Below are positions 59,900-64,000 of a stretch of DNA of 64,000 nucleotides, one piece after another. The position numbers and the translations under genes are program-made. The notes below the pieces were generated by a model, which searched no databases, was not told the origin of the DNA, and saw only the letters and a list, made by a program, of their open reading frames with translations. This stretch comes from Bacillus sp. FJAT-22090 (GTDB lineage Bacteria > Bacillota > Bacilli > Bacillales_A > Planococcaceae), in contig NZ_VEBK01000001.1 in NCBI RefSeq assembly GCF_007676755.1, positions 486,130-550,129 on the forward strand. Reading direction: 5' to 3'. Positions within the stretch are counted from its first letter, which is position 1, and every line of letters starts with the position of its first letter.

Positions 59900-61396
59900 T
59901 TATTTTTGTCTAAGAGCTGTTTTCAAGACTTTTCCACTAGCATTTCTAGGTAGATTATCGATGAACACTACGTCTTCCGGTAACTTATATTTAGCAAGTT
60001 GCTTTGTACTAAATTCCATCACCTCTTCTTTTGTGAGAGATTTACCTTCTTTTAATACAACAAAAGCTTTTGGAACTTCCCCATACACTTCGTGGGGAAC
60101 ACCAACTACTGCTGCTTCTAACACTTCAGGGATTTGGTATAAAACTTCTTCTACTTCTACCGGATATACATTTTCCCCAGCACGTATAATCATATCTTTT
60201 TTACGATCGACGATATAAAGCAATCCGTCTTCATCGAATTTCCCTAAATCCCCAGTATATAACCAACCGTTTTGAATAGCTTTTCTTGTTGCTTCCTCAT
60301 TTTTTAGATAGCCTTTCATTACTTGTGGGCCTTTTGTGATTATTTCTCCTACTTGACCAACAGGCACTGAATTTCCAAACTCATCTACTACTCTTACTTC
60401 CGTTTGCGGTAGCGGCTCTCCTACAGATCCAACTTTGTCGAGTGCATGATGATCTTTTAACGTAGTAGCTGCTGGAGAATTCTCTGTTTGTCCATATAAA
60501 TTCTGAACTTTTACACCCGGATATAGCGCTTTAACTTTACGAACTAATTCGTACGGCATAGGAGCTGCCCCGTAAGTAAATAGTCGAAGGTTTGGTAATT
60601 GTAGATTTTCCATTTTAGGTGTGTTCAATAGAATACTGTACATCGCAGGCACTCCGAAAAATATAGTTACATTTTCTCGTTCCATCGTATTTAAAGCACG
60701 CTCCGGAGAAAATCCCTCTTCAATAATGATAGTTCCGCCAGCGTAAATAACCGGAATACTAAAAACATGGCTTGCAGCACAATGAAATAAAGGAGCGACA
60801 ATTTGCATACGATCCTTTGAGTTGAGTCCCATCGCTTCTCCCCATATTTGTGCAGTTGCTTTCACATTATCGGCCGTTAACATGACACCCTTTGGTTTAC
60901 CAGTTGTACCAGAAGTATAAAAAACAACACTCGTTTGTTCTTCTCTTTTAGACGTTTCAGCAAACGTAATCGAATCATCTTTTATAATATCTGTTAAGAC
61001 ACAGTTCTCACCAATTTCTAAAGTATCTTGAAACTTCCTAAAAGTTTTTGGTATTGCTTCCAAGGTTGATTTTAAATCAGCATCATAGATTAATGCTTTT
61101 GCCTCTGAGTGTGTGAATATGTAATTTACTTCAGGTGCAGCGAGTTTTGTGTTCACTGGCATAACACTAAATCCGCCGAGTTGACAAGCATAATAACAAA
61201 CCAAGAAATAATCGGAGTTATTCAAATACAACGCAATAATATCTTCTTGCAAATATCCCTTCGCTTGAAAAAAACCAGCTAATCTTTTTGCAGACTCATA
61301 AAATTCGGAATAAGTTGTATTCCTACCATTAAATTGTGTAATCAGCTGATGTGGCTGTGCTTTAGCATGATATGCCAGTTTTTCAGTAATGAACAT
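59900..61396 (-). CDS. AMP-binding acyl-CoA ligase (long-chain fatty-acid--CoA ligase-like)
   Basis: A 498-residue ANL-superfamily adenylating enzyme that activates a carboxylic acid with ATP and transfers it to CoA. Motifs are the P-loop FYTSGTTGKPKGVML (about residue 157), YGQTENSPA, GWLYTGDLGKFDEDG, VDRKKDMIIRAGENVYP and the C-terminal catalytic Lys in LPRNASGKVLKTALR. It resembles LcfB/YhfL-type medium- or long-chain acyl-CoA synthetases. The exact acid is not determinable. AAGGGGAT precedes the ATG. It is monocistronic. Confidence 0.88.
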   Translation of the reverse strand: MFITEKLAYHAKAQPHQLITQFNGRNTTYSEFYESAKRLAGFFQAKGYLQEDIIALYLNNSDYFLVCYYACQLGGFSVMPVNTKLAAPEVNYIFTHSEAKALIYDADLKSTLEAIPKTFRKFQDTLEIGENCVLTDIIKDDSITFAETSKREEQTSVVFYTSGTTGKPKGVMLTADNVKATAQIWGEAMGLNSKDRMQIVAPLFHCAASHVFSIPVIYAGGTIIIEEGFSPERALNTMERENVTIFFGVPAMYSILLNTPKMENLQLPNLRLFTYGAAPMPYELVRKVKALYPGVKVQNLYGQTENSPAATTLKDHHALDKVGSVGEPLPQTEVRVVDEFGNSVPVGQVGEIITKGPQVMKGYLKNEEATRKAIQNGWLYTGDLGKFDEDGLLYIVDRKKDMIIRAGENVYPVEVEEVLYQIPEVLEAAVVGVPHEVYGEVPKAFVVLKEGKSLTKEEVMEFSTKQLAKYKLPEDVVFIDNLPRNASGKVLKTALRQK

Positions 61397-61716
61397 TTAT
61401 CAGATCCCCTTTGATTAGAATGACGTAATTTACTTTACTATCTGCAACAAAGCACTTAAGTAATTTCTTGGTGCATTTTCAGAATTTTATGACTAATATA
61501 AATTATACTTTTCTCTTTAAAAATGTAAATAGCTTATTTCTACTTATTCATGACCCTATAAACATATGCACTAATTATGAAGAAAATATCTATCTCTCAA
61601 ATTTATAAACAATAAAAGAAATACCCTATAAAGAGAAAACTTGTATCTATCATTTTCAATTTGCGTCTAACAATAAAATGCTCCAGCGCAATTTGCGCCG
61701 GAGCATATTTATTTTA
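61397..61716. other. gene-free spacer between the channel gene and the ligase
   Basis: AT-rich 320 bp without a convincing frame. The part next to 61396 should hold the ligase promoter, and the left part holds the terminator of the MscS-type gene. No riboswitch or repeat was recognised. A FadR or TetR-type operator was looked for and not found. Confidence 0.4.
61672..61706 (-). terminator. terminator of the MscS-type gene
   Basis: ATGCTCCGGCGCAA and TTGCGCTGGAGCAT (minus strand) form a long stem with one mismatch, followed by TTTTATTG. Confidence 0.85.
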
Positions 61717-63474
61717 TTATTTATCGGTACGTTCATCATTTGGAGGTAGATCTTCGTATGGATGAAGGTCATTTGTAGATGGGATGTTATATCCCGTCTC
61801 AGGTGATTCATCCTCATGTGTTGGGTTAATCACATTTTTTTCAAATTGTTCCCTTTCATTCATCGGATTGATTTCATCCACATGAGCACTATTTCCATAC
61901 AAACTTTGTTCCGTTTCTGTTGGGTTTCGGAAATTCTCCTTGAATGATTCTTTCATGGATTCCTTTTTCTCCTCATATTTTTCCTTCGATACATCTGCTT
62001 CTTCTATACTTTTTTCCATTTTACTTAAATAACGTGCTGCATGGTCTCGCCCACCAAGTCCAAATGCTAAGCCGAATGCCAATGCAACTCCCCCTAAAAT
62101 TAGGATAAACGCGGCGTTTATTATGGAAGCAGCAATACCTAATTGGTCAAGCGCCATAAAGAATGCGAATGCTAAAATCGCATACTTCGCCACATAGCGC
62201 AAGAAATGTGGTGCACCTGAAGACTTAGTCATCACACTACCGACCAACTTTTCGACAATATTAGACAACCAAAATCCTATAGCTAGAATTACAATTGCGG
62301 CAAAAACCGCTGGCAAATAAGCAAAAATACTAGTTGCCAGTGTTACCATGAACTCCAGCTCCAATAGCTGAAGAGCCTCGACAACAAATAACAATATAAT
62401 GACAACTTGTACTACCGTACCTAATATTGCTGCGATAGAGAGACCAGTACCAGTATCAGATTTGAATCCCATTTTTCCAAAAATCGAATTCACACCGAGT
62501 TTTTCAAGCAATGAAACGACTATATCTTTTACCCATTTCGAAGCGACTACTCCTATTAACACTAACACAATCGCCACGAAAATCTTTGGTAACATCCCCA
62601 TAATATCATGTAACATTGCTATGGCAGGTGCAGAAATACCTTCTAAATCTACTATTTCTAAGGCAGTAATCGACACCGGGATCATAATTAAAATAAACGC
62701 AATGATTCCTACTACCTTTGATACACTCGATCCCTCTATAAAAGATGAAATCTTCAACTTATCTGCTAAACGATCAGCCCCAGCTGAATGTAAAAATTTC
62801 TCTATTAAATTGCGAACTAGTTTTGCAACGAACCATCCAATGACAAAAACAATAGCAGCCGATACCAATTTAGGGACAAAGGTAAAGAAACTAGCAAGCA
62901 TTCCTTCAAATGGACCGCTTAAACCGTCGATTCCAAGCGCGTTTAATACCGCTGGAATAAACAATAAAAAGATTAAATAATATGCTACATTTGCAGCAGT
63001 ATCCGTCCACTTCTCTTGATCCACTTGATTGGCATCAACGCCTGTTTTCCCCACATATTTATTCAAATTGAGCTTAGTACCCGCCATTTGAATTACTTTC
63101 TTCACTACTGTAGCTAAGATCCAAGCAAACAATAAAATGAAAGCTGCCTTCAAAATATTCAAGAAAGCACCAGTTAATCCTGAATACATCGAAACAAACG
63201 GAGTCGCCATTGTATTCAAGTTTAAAATATTAAAGAATAGCACAAATACTAATATTAAAACGATAGCAAATACCACTTTACTAATTACTTTTTCTACGGT
63301 CCATTTGGATTTTGTATTACCTAACCGTTCATTAACATGAAATTTACGCAGTAATTTATACGTCATATTCTCCAATAATTTCGCGATAAAAAACCCTATT
63401 AATAAAACAACTAAACCTATTAATACTTCTGGTAAAAAAGAGATTGTATCCCTCCAATAATACTGGTCGAACAT
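61717..63474 (-). CDS. multi-helix mechanosensitive channel family protein
   Basis: A 585-residue membrane protein built from about five repeats of a conserved TM-helix unit (PF05552-type). Examples are FLPEVLIGLVVLLIGFFIAKLL, FVPKLVSAAIVFVIGWFVAKL, MLPKIFVAIVLVLIGVVASKW and YLPAVFAAIVILAIGFWLSNI. A final Gly/Ala-rich helix (FILILGGVALAFGLAFGLGG) like the pore helix of MscS follows. The last ~90 residues are a hydrophilic, acidic tail (EEADVSKEKYEEKKESMKES) instead of the usual MscS beta domain. It probably functions in osmotic or envelope stress, but gating is unproven. AAGGAGG lies 8 nt before the ATG. Confidence 0.8.
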   Translation of the reverse strand: MFDQYYWRDTISFLPEVLIGLVVLLIGFFIAKLLENMTYKLLRKFHVNERLGNTKSKWTVEKVISKVVFAIVLILVFVLFFNILNLNTMATPFVSMYSGLTGAFLNILKAAFILLFAWILATVVKKVIQMAGTKLNLNKYVGKTGVDANQVDQEKWTDTAANVAYYLIFLLFIPAVLNALGIDGLSGPFEGMLASFFTFVPKLVSAAIVFVIGWFVAKLVRNLIEKFLHSAGADRLADKLKISSFIEGSSVSKVVGIIAFILIMIPVSITALEIVDLEGISAPAIAMLHDIMGMLPKIFVAIVLVLIGVVASKWVKDIVVSLLEKLGVNSIFGKMGFKSDTGTGLSIAAILGTVVQVVIILLFVVEALQLLELEFMVTLATSIFAYLPAVFAAIVILAIGFWLSNIVEKLVGSVMTKSSGAPHFLRYVAKYAILAFAFFMALDQLGIAASIINAAFILILGGVALAFGLAFGLGGRDHAARYLSKMEKSIEEADVSKEKYEEKKESMKESFKENFRNPTETEQSLYGNSAHVDEINPMNEREQFEKNVINPTHEDESPETGYNIPSTNDLHPYEDLPPNDERTDK

Positions 63475-64000
63475 TCCATCATCCTCCTTTTTAGTTAAGT
63501 TCCCTATAAAACTATGACAATACTCTGTTACCCCCGTCTACCTTCATTCAAACTAACGAAACATGCTACTTCTTCAAATCTAGATGTGTTTTAGAATTCA
63601 AAAAAATACCACCAAAAGTTTTGGCAGTATTTTAGTCTTTTATTTATTGGCTCTGTTAAAAGTAAAGGATGATTAATAGTTAATGGATATGGAGAATGGG
63701 TTTCCCAACATGCTCATACAAAGAAATAATATTGCTATATTGTACAATAAAAATATATTGTTCAGCTTGAATTAAAAAGGAATAATTGCCACAAAAATAG
63801 TAAATGTCCTTATTAAACTATAGGGTTCTTTGGTAAAAAACTATATCAACCTTTACCTTCAACTCAGCCATACTTTTCTGTCCAGCAAATGGCCTTTTAC
63901 TTAGCATTTATGCAAAACAAAAAAGACAGAGGAAAAATAAACTGTACCCTATAAGATAGACACTTTAAAAAGGTCATCTTATAGGGTTTTTTTGTTTTAT
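63475..64000. other. right-edge noncoding region with two hairpins
   Basis: No gene found. The hairpin at 63601-63633 (AATACCACCAAAA / TTTTGGCAGTATT, then TTTTAG) could end a transcript, though none is evident upstream on that strand. The sequence after 63650 starts GGCTCTGTTAAAAG. At 63946-63987 ACCCTATAAGAT and ATCTTATAGGGT form a 12-bp stem followed by seven T. This resembles the boundary of an insertion sequence, but no transposase lies inside the window. Confidence 0.4.

Noticed and set aside
62399..62980. 193-codon plus-strand open frame
   Set aside because: Antisense shadow of the repeated membrane helices of the MscS-type gene, with no Shine-Dalgarno and a Thr/Ile-biased composition.

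Overview
The window looks like the chromosome of a low-GC, endospore-forming type Bacillota (Bacillales, probably a Planococcaceae/Caryophanaceae relative such as Psychrobacillus, Lysinibacillus or Sporosarcina). The grounds are AT-rich DNA, strong GGAGG-type ribosome binding sites with many TTG starts, and B. subtilis-like gene sets (YukE-YukD-YukC-YukBA-YueB-YueC, YkoG/YkoH/YkoJ, RocB, proline dehydrogenase, AmhX, CdaR). The genus is an inference. I see no rRNA, tRNA, prophage or CRISPR array.

Layout. 0.2-5 kb: a VOC/PhnB-like protein, GMP reductase, a coiled-coil protein, a YyaL-type DUF255 protein and two very small ORFs. 5.2-9.1 kb: a RpiR regulator, M20 hydrolase, GNAT acyltransferase and N-succinylamino acid racemase, matching the known D- to L-amino acid conversion pathway. 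9.2-13.9 kb: a YkvI-type transporter, a secreted 5'-nucleotidase and proline dehydrogenase. 14.2-20.3 kb: a PepSY protein with a two-component system, a REP-associated tyrosine transposase (RAYT), a class I glutamine-amidotransferase-like hydrolase and IlvE. 20.5-23.7 kb: two secreted proteins, the second with SLH repeats. 23.7-27.4 kb: a glycerate module (frameshifted GntP permease, glycerate kinase, divergent CdaR regulator). 27.5-31.7 kb: an NlpC/P60 hydrolase, a chemoreceptor and glutamate dehydrogenase. 31.9-37.1 kb: a second peptide or acyl-amino-acid module (unfamiliar regulator, YfcC transporter, M20 hydrolase, enolase-superfamily epimerase). 37.2-42.9 kb: two DDAH-like amidinohydrolases, a RocE-like permease and RocB, with a divergent IclR regulator. 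43.4-59.2 kb: on the minus strand, a complete type VIIb secretion system followed without an obvious terminator by an LXG effector cassette. 59.9-63.5 kb: an acyl-CoA ligase and a multi-helix MscS-type channel protein.

Themes. Much of the window handles amino acids: two separate M20-plus-enolase modules, a (methyl)arginine module, proline dehydrogenase, glutamate dehydrogenase and IlvE. The T7SS block is the main interbacterial-competition locus. Its LXG effector ends in a glycine-rich hydrophobic segment and is followed by two tandem paralogous polytopic membrane proteins, which suggests a membrane-acting toxin with duplicated immunity. Between genes there are two noncoding repeat families: REP-like palindromes with a GGTGCCTGRCACC-type core at four loci, possibly served by the RAYT, and two diverged copies of a roughly 250-450 bp intergenic element near 28.2 kb and 42.9 kb.
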